A stretch of 5,915 nt of DNA, taken from NCBI GenBank assembly GCA_900752215.1, contig CAADUO010000012.1, positions 1 to 5,915 on the forward strand, written 5' to 3'. Below the pieces are notes generated by a model. That model saw nothing but the letters and a program-made list of their open reading frames with translations, was not told the DNA's origin and made no database searches. Shown one piece after another: positions 1 through 5,851 of the stretch (the stretch's first letter is position 1; every line of letters begins with the position of its first letter). Origin of the DNA: an uncultured Collinsella sp. (GTDB taxonomy: Bacteria > Actinomycetota > Coriobacteriia > Coriobacteriales > Coriobacteriaceae). The position numbers and the translations under genes were made by a program.

Positions 1-49
1 GTGGGAGGACCTCCACCACAGGGACCCGTACCCGTTCTGGCTGGATTAA
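1..49 (+). CDS. C-terminal end of an unrecognised gene (partial)
   Basis: The frame that starts its first full codon at position 2 reads WEDLHHRDPYPFWLD and stops at TAA (47-49). Fourteen of the 15 codons end in G or C, which matches the coding habit of the neighbouring genes, and the other two forward frames do not show this pattern as cleanly. It would be convergent with the penicillin-binding protein gene. The aromatic- and proline-rich tail does not identify a family, so I assign no function. The fragment is very short, so chance remains possible. Confidence 0.42.
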   Translation, partial: WEDLHHRDPYPFWLD

Positions 50-143
50 TGGATGGAAACGGATGTTCTATCGGGACACACATTTTGTCCTATAAGCCTT
101 GTTTGCCGGTATAAAGACCGCCCACCAGGTCGCTTCAAACTAA

Positions 144-182
144 AAGGCCCCCGAGCAGTTCAATAAGCTGCTCGGGGGCCTT
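144..182. terminator. Strong rho-independent terminator between convergent genes
   Basis: The two arms, 144-158 and 168-182, are perfectly complementary over 15 bp (AAGGCCCCCGAGCAG) around a 9-base loop. Read on the minus strand, the stem ends in CCTTTTAGTTTG, a good T tract, and it lies 22 bases past the stop codon of the penicillin-binding protein gene, so it most likely ends that transcript. Read on the plus strand, the stem is followed by the weaker TTGTTGCTT, so it may also stop transcription from the gene ending at 49. Confidence 0.9.
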
Positions 183-204
183 GTTGCTTATGGCCGGATG
201 ATTT

Positions 205-2397
205 CTAGCCGACCGTATCGTCAGGCGTGGGCGAGGGGTCGGGAGTGGGCGTAGGCGTAGGCGTGCCGCCATCGCCGCCGGTCGAACCACCAGTGGATCC
301 GCCCGTCGAGCCACCGGTCGTACCGGTGCCGCCGGTGGTGTCGCCGCCTGTGGTCTCGGTGGTCGTGGTCGTCGTGGTGGTCGTCGTGGTGGTTTCCTCT
401 TCGTCTTCGTTCTCGTCCTTGTCGTCGTTCTCCGTCTTCTTGGTGTTGTTGGTGCCGTAGAACTTCCAGACGCTGTTGTTCTTGTAGGTGGGCGCCGTTC
501 CGGTCGCAAACTCCTCGCGCTCGGTACCGGTTAGAACGGTGTTCATAAACCGCTTAAAGACAGGCAGGTTGGTGCTGTCGCCCAGCAGGTCCGTACCGTA
601 TTTTTGGATGGGGATCTCGCCTGCGGAATAGCCGGTCCACAGGGCGCACGCCAACTGCGGGGTATAGCCGCAGAACCACAGGTTGGTGGTGTTGTCGGTG
701 GTGCCCGTCTTGCCGGCATAGGGCTGGTTGACGCTCAGGGCACCGGCAGCACCCGTACCGCCGCCCTGCATGACGCCGGACAGAACATCGGTGACCGCGG
801 CGGCCTCGCCCTCGGTAAGCACCTGTGAGGGATTGTCTGTGTGCTGGTACAGCACCGAACCGGTACGAGAGTCAATCTCGGTGATGGCGATCGGCTGGCG
901 ATAGTAGCCGCCGTTGGCAAACGTCGCGTAGGCGGCGGCCATCTCGAGCGGCGAGATTGAGCCGGTGCCGAGGGTCATGACGGGAACGTCCTCGATGTTG
1001 TCCTTGGCGGGATCGATGCCGAGCTTTTTGACGAGCGAGATGATCTTGCTGTTGCCGACGGCTTCCGCCACCTGGATGTAGCCGGTGTTGGAGGAGTACG
1101 CCGTTGCCTGCTTGAGCGTGATGTTGCCATAGCTATGGTTGGCGTAGTTTTGGACCTCGGTCGTGGTGCCCTTGGCCTTGAGCGGCGAGTTGCAGTTGAG
1201 GGTGACGTTGGGGTTCATGCCGTTTTGGATGGCAGTTGCCAGCGTAAAGGCCTTAAAGGTGGAGCCGACGGGACGCTTAGCCGTGGCATGGTTTACGTGG
1301 TTCTCGTCGGCGTTGTAGTCGTAGCCGCCCACCATGCACTTGATGTAGCCGGTCTTGGGGTCGACGACGACCATGCCCATGTCCAGGCCGTCGAGCGAGA
1401 GCGTGTCGAGCTGCTCGCGGACGGCATTCTCTGCCACCTGCTGCATCGTGGGGTCGATGGTGGTCTTGACGGTCAGGCCGCCCTTAAAGAGCACGTCGGT
1501 CGAGAACTCCTGCTCCAGCAGCTGCTTAACATAGGCGACAAAGTAGGGCTGCGAGTATACGTCGACGCCGCTGCCCGAAATCTCGGTCACGTTGAGGGTG
1601 ATGGGCTCGGCCTGTGCGGCATCGTGCTCCTCCTGCGTAATGTGGCCCAGGCGCAACATGTTGTCGAGGACCTTGTTGCGACGGGACAGCGCCAGGTCGG
1701 GGTTGACCGTGGGGTCGTACTGCGAGGGTGAGTTGGGAAGGCCGATGAGCAGCGCGGCCTCGCTCAGGGTGAGGTCGGCGGCGCTCTTGGACAGATAGGT
1801 CTCAGCTGCGGCCTCAATACCGTAGGCGCCGTGGCCGTAGTAGATGGTGTTGAGGTACATCATGAGGATCTCGTCTTTGGAGTACATATCCTCCATCTTG
1901 ACGGCGATGTAGGCCTCGCGCACCTTACGCTCGATGGTCGAGTCGAACTGCTCCTCCTGCAGGATGGTGTTGCGCACCAGCTGCTGGGTGATAGTCGAGG
2001 CGCCTTCGTGCCCGCCGCCGAGGGTTGCCACCGCAGCACGCGCGATACCCCATAGGTCGATACCGCCGTGCTCGTAGAAGCGCTCGTCCTCGACGTCAAC
2101 GGTGCCCTGCAGCACGTATGGGGAGACCTCGTCCTTGGTGATGGACTTGCGGTTTTGAGTGTAGAAGCTCGCGATCTTGTTGCCGTTGCAGTCGACGATC
2201 TCGGTGGGCTCGCTCACCAGATACGCGTTGGCGTCGGTGTAGTCGGGCAGATCGGACAGCCAGCGGTTGACGTTGCCGACCATGCCGATGCCAAATGCCA
2301 CGCCCGCAATCAGCAGAAAGCCCAAAAACGAGAGCAGGATTATGGGCAGAGCATGCGTCTTTGAACGGCTGCGTCCCTGTCGTTGGCGAGGACCCAT
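205..2397 (-). CDS. Class A penicillin-binding protein (bifunctional transglycosylase/transpeptidase, PBP1a-like)
   Basis: This 730-residue protein should polymerise lipid II into glycan strands and cross-link their stem peptides on the outer face of the membrane. Residues 1-16 are a basic cytoplasmic tail and about 17-42 form one membrane anchor. The GT51 domain (about 75-250) shows EDERFYEHGG with likely catalytic E103, GASTITQQ (132-139), RKVRE (157-161) with the second conserved Glu, and KDEILMMYLN (174-183). The transpeptidase domain (about 335-625) shows STFK with nucleophile S379, SSN (435-437) and KTGT (563-566). All key residues are present. Residues 656-730 are a low-complexity tail after the fold ends. 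I chose the start at 2397 because GGAGGT lies 6 bases upstream; an in-frame ATG at 2520 would add 41 residues unlike the family and lacks a clear ribosome binding site. Five cysteines (70, 354, 402, 576, 584) fall in the extracytoplasmic part. The gene is divergent from the U32 gene and probably monocistronic. The family call is very secure; the paralogue name (ponA/mrcA/pbp1) is not. Confidence 0.97.
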   Translation of the reverse strand: MGPRQRQGRSRSKTHALPIILLSFLGFLLIAGVAFGIGMVGNVNRWLSDLPDYTDANAYLVSEPTEIVDCNGNKIASFYTQNRKSITKDEVSPYVLQGTVDVEDERFYEHGGIDLWGIARAAVATLGGGHEGASTITQQLVRNTILQEEQFDSTIERKVREAYIAVKMEDMYSKDEILMMYLNTIYYGHGAYGIEAAAETYLSKSAADLTLSEAALLIGLPNSPSQYDPTVNPDLALSRRNKVLDNMLRLGHITQEEHDAAQAEPITLNVTEISGSGVDVYSQPYFVAYVKQLLEQEFSTDVLFKGGLTVKTTIDPTMQQVAENAVREQLDTLSLDGLDMGMVVVDPKTGYIKCMVGGYDYNADENHVNHATAKRPVGSTFKAFTLATAIQNGMNPNVTLNCNSPLKAKGTTTEVQNYANHSYGNITLKQATAYSSNTGYIQVAEAVGNSKIISLVKKLGIDPAKDNIEDVPVMTLGTGSISPLEMAAAYATFANGGYYRQPIAITEIDSRTGSVLYQHTDNPSQVLTEGEAAAVTDVLSGVMQGGGTGAAGALSVNQPYAGKTGTTDNTTNLWFCGYTPQLACALWTGYSAGEIPIQKYGTDLLGDSTNLPVFKRFMNTVLTGTEREEFATGTAPTYKNNSVWKFYGTNNTKKTENDDKDENEDEEETTTTTTTTTTTTETTGGDTTGGTGTTGGSTGGSTGGSTGGDGGTPTPTPTPDPSPTPDDTVG
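208..432 (-). repeat. Low-complexity C-terminal tail of the penicillin-binding protein
   Basis: Read on the minus strand, this stretch encodes an acidic segment (residues 656-668, nearly all D/E/N), then twelve consecutive Thr (669-680), then TTGG/TGTTGG units, three STGG units (about 697-708) and a final TPTPTPTPDPSPTP segment. The Thr run alternates ACC and ACG and contains a 12-base unit twice in tandem (GGTGGTCGTCGT on the plus strand, 370-393). The STGG units use different synonymous codons (TCG-ACG-GGC-GGA, TCC-ACT-GGT-GGT, TCG-ACC-GGC-GGC), so they are kept as protein rather than as recent DNA copies. Similar disordered tails occur on many Gram-positive class A PBPs; a wall-spanning or wall-contacting role is inference. 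Confidence 0.85.
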
Positions 2398-2403
2398 ATA
2401 TTG

Positions 2404-2409
2404 ACCTCC
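2404..2409 (-). promoter_or_regulatory. Ribosome binding site that decides the PBP start
   Basis: The minus strand reads GGAGGT followed by CAATAT and then ATG at 2397, a 6-base spacer. This near-perfect Shine-Dalgarno match fixes the start at 2397 rather than at the longer in-frame ATG (2520). Confidence 0.88.
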
Positions 2410-2546
2410 AGGTATGTCGTGCCGGACGGTGGATGTGCCGTCGGGGCAGGATGGACATAAGTTATTACACGATAAACCAAACGGGGCGCGCGAGGCCTCG
2501 TGTATGCTGGAAGACGGCATTTTTCAGAGTGAATGCATACCTTGGT

Positions 2547-2552
2547 AAGGAG
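2547..2552 (+). promoter_or_regulatory. Ribosome binding site that decides the U32 start
   Basis: AAGGAG sits 7 bases before the ATG at 2560. The in-frame ATG nine codons earlier (2533) has no comparable site and lies upstream of this one, so 2560 is the better start. Confidence 0.85.
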
Positions 2553-2559
2553 TTTGCCG

Positions 2560-4518
2560 ATGGCGATTCGGGCGATGGGGCCGAGCGGACAATACGAGAC
2601 TGGATTGGATGCTGCCGGTGCGGCGCTGCCCGAGCTGCTGGCGCCGGCGGGCGGGCTCGACCAGATGCTTGCGGCCATCGCCGCGGGTGCCGATGCCATC
2701 TATGCGGGGTTGGGCGGCTTTAACGCCCGCGTGAGCGCGCATGGTTTTACGGATGACGAGTTTGCGCGCGGCTGCGCCGTGGCGCATGCCCATGGCGTGC
2801 GCGTGTACGTGACGCTCAACGTGTTCGTGTTTGACGATGAGTTGTCCGACGCGGTGGCGTTGGGAGTTCATGCACTGGAGCTGGGCGCCGATGCTCTGAT
2901 TGTCGCCGATGCCGGGTTGGCCTGCGCGCTGCGCGCGGCGATTCCCGGGGTCGAGATTCACCTGTCCACGCAGGCGGGCGTTCATAGCGAAGGCGCCGTG
3001 CGACTTGCCGCCGATGAGCTGGGGGTCGAGCGCGTGACGACGGCACGCGAGCTGGCGGTCGACGAGATTGCGGCGCTATGTGCCACGGGCGTGCCCATCG
3101 AGGTATTCTGCCACGGTGCGATTTGCATCGGTTATTCGGGGGCGTGCGAGTTCTCGGCCCTGCGGCGTGGGCGCTCTGCGATGCGCGGCGACTGCACGCA
3201 GCCGTGCCGTCTGGTGTACGACCTGGTGGACGAGGCGGGACAGAGCGTTGTCGCCTTCGAGGGAGATCGCTTACTGTGCCCGCGCGACTATCTGGGTATT
3301 GCGCATCTGCCCGAGCTTGTAGATGCCGGCGTGGCGTCGCTCAAGATCGAGGGGCGCATGAAGAACCCCGATTACGTATTCAACGTGGTGCGGGTGTGGC
3401 GCCGGGCGCTCGATATGCTGTGCGACGGCGCGTGGGACCCCGGTGCCGTGGAAGAGCTTGAACGCGAGCTGGGCCGGTCGTTCAACCGCGGGTTTACCGA
3501 CGCGTATCTGCAGGGGCGTTCGGGCGCCGAGCTTATGAGCTTTGAGCGTGCGATCAACCAAGGTGTGCGCGTGGGACGCCTGGTGGCCGTTGGCCACGAG
3601 GAAGTGACCGTCGAGCTCGATGCCGCCGTGGCGGCGGGTGACACGCTCGAGATTCGGTTCTATCCGGGTGCCGACGCGCGTCCCGATGTGCCCAAGCGCT
3701 GGCCGCAGGTGCCCTGCCCGGTGGATGCCGCAGCGGGGGAGCGCGTCGTCGTGCATTGCAAGCGTAAGGTGGACGCGGGCTGCGAGGTGTACCTGATTCG
3801 CAGCGCCGGCGTGTTGGATCAGACGGCGGCGGTGTTGGAGCGCATGCGGGCCGAGGCGGATGCGATTGCGCCCGTTGCGCGTGCCGTTGAGGTGCTGCCC
3901 TTTGAGGACGTTGCGGTGGATGGCGGTGCGTCGACGGAGTTGGTGGAGTGCGCGGTTCCCGCTCGCATGGTTTTTGCTTGGCAGCTGATGGATGCCGACC
4001 CGCGCGGAGAACTCGATTTGTCCGACGCCGTTGTGGTGCTTGACGAGGTGTGCCGCACGGGTGACGCTGGCCGGACCCGCTCACTGATGCAGCGTGCCGG
4101 GCGCGTCGTCTGCCGCAACCTGGGACAGGTGGTGATCGCTCGCGAGCTGGGCGTGACGTTTGACGTGGCGGCGCCGGTGTTCTGCGCGAATCGGGCCACG
4201 CTTGCCTGGCTGCGCGGACTCGGTGCGGGGCGGGTGTACTTGCCGGCCGAGTTGCTCGGCAATGATGCGGAGCGTATTGCCGAACTGGCTGCTGAACCCG
4301 GCGTCTTGGGTCCGGTCGACGCCGACCGTCCCGAGCTTATGGTGTGCGAGCACTGCCTGCTGACCGCCGAGGGCGTCTGCGCCACCGATGTGACGGGGCA
4401 GGTCCATTGTCGTGACTGCTCTCGTCGTCAGCAAACGCGCTATTTAGTTGAACATGACGGTACGCGTCTGCCGGTCGCCGTTGACGCGTGCGGCAGGACG
4501 AGGATTTTCCTGTCGTAG
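2560..4518 (+). CDS. U32-family protein, RlhA/TrhP-like (probable RNA hydroxylase; often annotated as peptidase or collagenase)
   Basis: The protein has 652 residues, close to the length I recall for E. coli RlhA (YdcP). The N-terminal U32 domain (about 23-285) opens with LPELLAPAGGLDQ, has HLSTQA (134-139) and the U32 signature EVFCHGAICIGYSGACEFS (181-199). After GDCTQPCR come LPELVDAGVASLKIEGRMK (250-268) and SFNRGFTDAYL (307-317), both typical of the family. Residues about 330-440 look like the beta-rich region found in the long U32 (DUF3656) proteins. The C-terminus (about 590-652) carries CX2C-X7-C-X9-CX2C (C596, C599, C607, C617, C620) plus C644. Likely Fe-S ligands are C189, C196, C212 and perhaps C240 or C216. 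Characterised relatives are RlhA (5-hydroxycytidine in 23S rRNA), TrhP (5-hydroxyuridine at tRNA position 34, prephenate-dependent) and UbiU/UbiV; proteolysis is poorly supported for most of the family. The length points to the RlhA-like branch, but the RNA target cannot be read from sequence. It lies 96 bases before tyrS on the same strand. Family call secure, substrate uncertain. Confidence 0.9.
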   Translation: MAIRAMGPSGQYETGLDAAGAALPELLAPAGGLDQMLAAIAAGADAIYAGLGGFNARVSAHGFTDDEFARGCAVAHAHGVRVYVTLNVFVFDDELSDAVALGVHALELGADALIVADAGLACALRAAIPGVEIHLSTQAGVHSEGAVRLAADELGVERVTTARELAVDEIAALCATGVPIEVFCHGAICIGYSGACEFSALRRGRSAMRGDCTQPCRLVYDLVDEAGQSVVAFEGDRLLCPRDYLGIAHLPELVDAGVASLKIEGRMKNPDYVFNVVRVWRRALDMLCDGAWDPGAVEELERELGRSFNRGFTDAYLQGRSGAELMSFERAINQGVRVGRLVAVGHEEVTVELDAAVAAGDTLEIRFYPGADARPDVPKRWPQVPCPVDAAAGERVVVHCKRKVDAGCEVYLIRSAGVLDQTAAVLERMRAEADAIAPVARAVEVLPFEDVAVDGGASTELVECAVPARMVFAWQLMDADPRGELDLSDAVVVLDEVCRTGDAGRTRSLMQRAGRVVCRNLGQVVIARELGVTFDVAAPVFCANRATLAWLRGLGAGRVYLPAELLGNDAERIAELAAEPGVLGPVDADRPELMVCEHCLLTAEGVCATDVTGQVHCRDCSRRQQTRYLVEHDGTRLPVAVDACGRTRIFLS

Positions 4519-4537
4519 GTGCCGCGTCGCGTCAGTT

Positions 4538-4546
4538 TGTTATCAT
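4538..4546 (+). promoter_or_regulatory. Probable extended -10 promoter of tyrS
   Basis: TG-T-TATCAT fits the extended -10 pattern TGnTATAAT, with 5 of 6 matches in the hexamer. No good -35 lies 17 bases upstream, which an extended -10 can tolerate. It starts 20 bases after the U32 stop and would put the transcript start near 4552-4553, giving a leader of about 62 bases. tyrS could thus be expressed independently of the U32 gene, although nothing between them looks like a terminator. Confidence 0.5.
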
Positions 4547-4566
4547 ATGAGAGTTTATGGACTTCC

Positions 4567-4593
4567 AGCACCGCCGTTTTCGGCGAGGGTGCT
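4567..4593 (+). promoter_or_regulatory. Hairpin in the tyrS mRNA leader
   Basis: AGCACCGCCG (4567-4576) pairs with CGGC (4581-4584) and GGTGCT (4588-4593) around a TTTT loop, with a 3-base GAG bulge on the 3' side: ten base pairs, eight of them G-C. It ends 8 bases before the Shine-Dalgarno core. No U run follows, so it is not an intrinsic terminator. The leader is too short for a T-box and lacks the T-box consensus, although T-boxes often control aminoacyl-tRNA synthetase genes in Gram-positive bacteria. It may affect translation or mRNA stability; that is inference. Confidence 0.5.
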
Positions 4594-4601
4594 ATAGCAA
4601 A

Positions 4602-4607
4602 AGGAGG
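4602..4607 (+). promoter_or_regulatory. Ribosome binding site that decides the tyrS start
   Basis: AGGAGG, part of AAAAGGAGG, lies 7 bases before the ATG at 4615. It supports this start over the open frame that extends back to a GTG at 4519 directly after the U32 stop codon. Confidence 0.92.
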
Positions 4608-4614
4608 ATACCCA

Positions 4615-5826
4615 ATGCTGTCTGTTGACGAGCAAATGCGTATCATCACCTCGGGCGCAGCGCAGATCGTCCCCGAGGCCGACCTTCGCAAGAAGCTTGA
4701 GAAGGGCGAGCCCCTCAACATCAAGCTCGGCGTCGACCCCACTAGCCCCGATCTGCACCTGGGCCATGCCGTGCCGCTGCGCAAGATGCGCCAGTTCCAG
4801 GACCTGGGCCACAACGTCACCCTTATCATCGGCAACGGCACCGCGCTGATCGGCGACCCTTCGGGCAAGAATTCCACGCGTCCGCAGCTTTCGCAGGAGC
4901 AGATCGAGGCCAATGCCGAGACCTACGTGAGCCAGGCCATGAAGATCCTGGATCCCGAGAAGACCACCATTGTGCACAACGGTGACTGGATCTTGTCGAT
5001 GGACCTGGCCGGCCTGCTGCAGGTGTGCTCCAAGTTCACCGTCGCCCGCATCCTTGAGCGCGACGACTTTACCAAGCGCTACCAGTCTCAGACGCCGATC
5101 GCCCTGCATGAGTTCCTGTATCCCGTGATGCAGGCTTTCGACTCCGTTCAGATCAAGGCCGACGTGGAGATGGGCGGCACCGACCAGCTCTTCAACCTGC
5201 TCGCTGGTCGCGAGCTCATGGAGAAGATGGGTATGGAGCCGCAGATCGCGCTTACCATGCCGCTGCTCGAGGGCACCGACGGCGTGCGCAAGATGTCCAA
5301 GTCATACGGCAACTACATCGGCCTGACCGACGCTCCCAAGGACATGTTCGGCAAGACCATGTCCATCCCCGACGAGATGATCGGCAAGTACTATCGTCTG
5401 GCCAGCTCGCTCACTCCTGCCGAGGTCGACAAGATCGACGCCGCCCTGGCCGATGGCTCCGCCGACCCCTACGAGCTCAAGCGCGCTCTGGGCCGCGACC
5501 TGTGCGACACCTACCACGGCGCCGGTGCCGGCGACGAGGCTCAGGCCGAGTTCGACCGCGTGTTCAAGGAGGGCCAGCTCGCCGACTTCCCCGAGAAGCA
5601 CGTTGAGCTGGCTGTTAACGACGAGGGCCAGATCTATCTCGCTGGCCTGCTCAAGGACTTGGGTCTTTCGGCGAGCGCCGGCCAGGCTCGTCGCGATATC
5701 GACGGCGGCGGCGTCAAGATCAACGGCAAGGCCGTGGCTCCCAAGAGCTACAACATCGATCCCAGCGCCCTCAAGCTGGGCGACACCCTCTCCGTGGGCA
5801 AGCGCAAGGGCTTCAAGTTGATTTAG
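4615..5826 (+). CDS. tyrS: Tyrosyl-tRNA synthetase, type 2 (KMSKS subgroup)
   Basis: The 403-residue cytoplasmic enzyme activates tyrosine with ATP and loads it onto tRNA-Tyr. The class I Rossmann core shows KLGVDPTSPDLHLGH with HLGH (48-51, the HIGH motif), GDPSGK (80-85), DVEMGGTDQLFNLL (183-196), typical of tyrosine binding, and VRKMSKSYGNY (224-234) with the KMSKS loop at 226-230. The C-terminal region (about 338-400) is an S4 RNA-binding domain, seen in the ARRDIDGGGVKING segment (358-371). KMSKS in place of KFGKT, and YPVMQAFDSVQIKADVEMGG, place it in the type 2 group (TyrZ-like, about 400 residues) rather than with E. coli TyrS. No key residue is missing and the length is normal. Codons are strongly biased to C endings (GCC, CTC, GAC, AAG for Lys), as expected of a well-expressed gene and visibly different from the GCG/GTG-rich U32 gene. 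It is the downstream gene of the U32-tyrS pair, with its own probable promoter and leader hairpin. Confidence 0.98.
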   Translation: MLSVDEQMRIITSGAAQIVPEADLRKKLEKGEPLNIKLGVDPTSPDLHLGHAVPLRKMRQFQDLGHNVTLIIGNGTALIGDPSGKNSTRPQLSQEQIEANAETYVSQAMKILDPEKTTIVHNGDWILSMDLAGLLQVCSKFTVARILERDDFTKRYQSQTPIALHEFLYPVMQAFDSVQIKADVEMGGTDQLFNLLAGRELMEKMGMEPQIALTMPLLEGTDGVRKMSKSYGNYIGLTDAPKDMFGKTMSIPDEMIGKYYRLASSLTPAEVDKIDAALADGSADPYELKRALGRDLCDTYHGAGAGDEAQAEFDRVFKEGQLADFPEKHVELAVNDEGQIYLAGLLKDLGLSASAGQARRDIDGGGVKINGKAVAPKSYNIDPSALKLGDTLSVGKRKGFKLI

Positions 5827-5827
5827 T

Positions 5828-5851
5828 TCCGCCGTTCTACCGAACGGCGGA
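5828..5851 (+). terminator. Hairpin directly after tyrS, possible terminator
   Basis: TCCGCCGTTC (5828-5837) and GAACGGCGGA (5842-5851) form a perfect 10-bp stem with a TACC loop, starting one base after the tyrS stop codon. It is followed by CCGGCCGACG, not a T tract, so it does not fit a standard rho-independent terminator. It may instead protect the 3' end or act with another factor. The remaining bases to the window end (5852-5915) show no gene or RNA that I can support. Confidence 0.5.

Larger units (their letters stand above)
2398..2559. promoter_or_regulatory. Divergent intergenic region driving the PBP and U32 genes
   Basis: These 162 bases separate two divergent genes, so promoters for both should lie here. 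The only AT-rich patch in otherwise GC-rich DNA is about 2457-2480 (core ATAAGTTATTACACGATAAA), the likeliest place for the minus-strand promoter, although I cannot pick a convincing -35/-10 pair. On the plus strand TATGCT (2503-2508) is a plausible -10 about 50 bases before the U32 start, with no matching -35. A perfect palindrome CGAGGCCTCG lies at 2491-2500, between these elements. The region is firm; the individual boxes are tentative. Confidence 0.5.

Noticed and set aside
74..119. Weak hairpin GGACA/TGTCC and promoter-like TTGTCC ... TATAAA, as if for a small RNA ending at the 144-182 terminator
   Set aside because: The stem is only 5 bp and the box spacing is 19 bases with a poor -35; the transcript would consist of little more than the terminator.
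227..460. Plus-strand open frame rich in Val, Pro and Ser
   Set aside because: It is the antisense shadow of the low-complexity PBP tail: poly-Thr codons read backwards give poly-Val. No ribosome binding site or family resemblance.
1135..1731. 198-codon plus-strand open frame inside the PBP gene
   Set aside because: It is an antisense shadow of a GC-rich gene with clear catalytic motifs on the other strand, and its translation has no recognisable domain.
2425..2442. Hairpin GACGG/CCGTC in the PBP leader
   Set aside because: A 5-bp stem with an 8-base loop is expected by chance in sequence this GC-rich, and it is not next to the ribosome binding site.
2398..2520. 41-residue N-terminal extension of the PBP from an ATG at 2520
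   Set aside because: The extension is Cys/Ser/Pro-rich, unlike a PBP N-terminus, crosses the likely promoter region, and the ATG at 2397 has a near-perfect ribosome binding site.
3554..4385. Long minus-strand open frames opposite the U32 gene
   Set aside because: The translations are rich in Arg, Pro, Ser and Ala without fold-like patterns, as expected of shadows in GC-rich DNA.
4519..4614. 32-residue extension of TyrRS from a GTG at 4519
   Set aside because: It would cover the promoter-like sequence, the leader hairpin and the AGGAGG site; type 2 TyrRS proteins start about where the 4615 ATG does.
4519..4614. T-box riboswitch upstream of tyrS
   Set aside because: The gap is only 96 bases, with no Stem I, no AGGGTGGNACCGCG-like box and no terminator.
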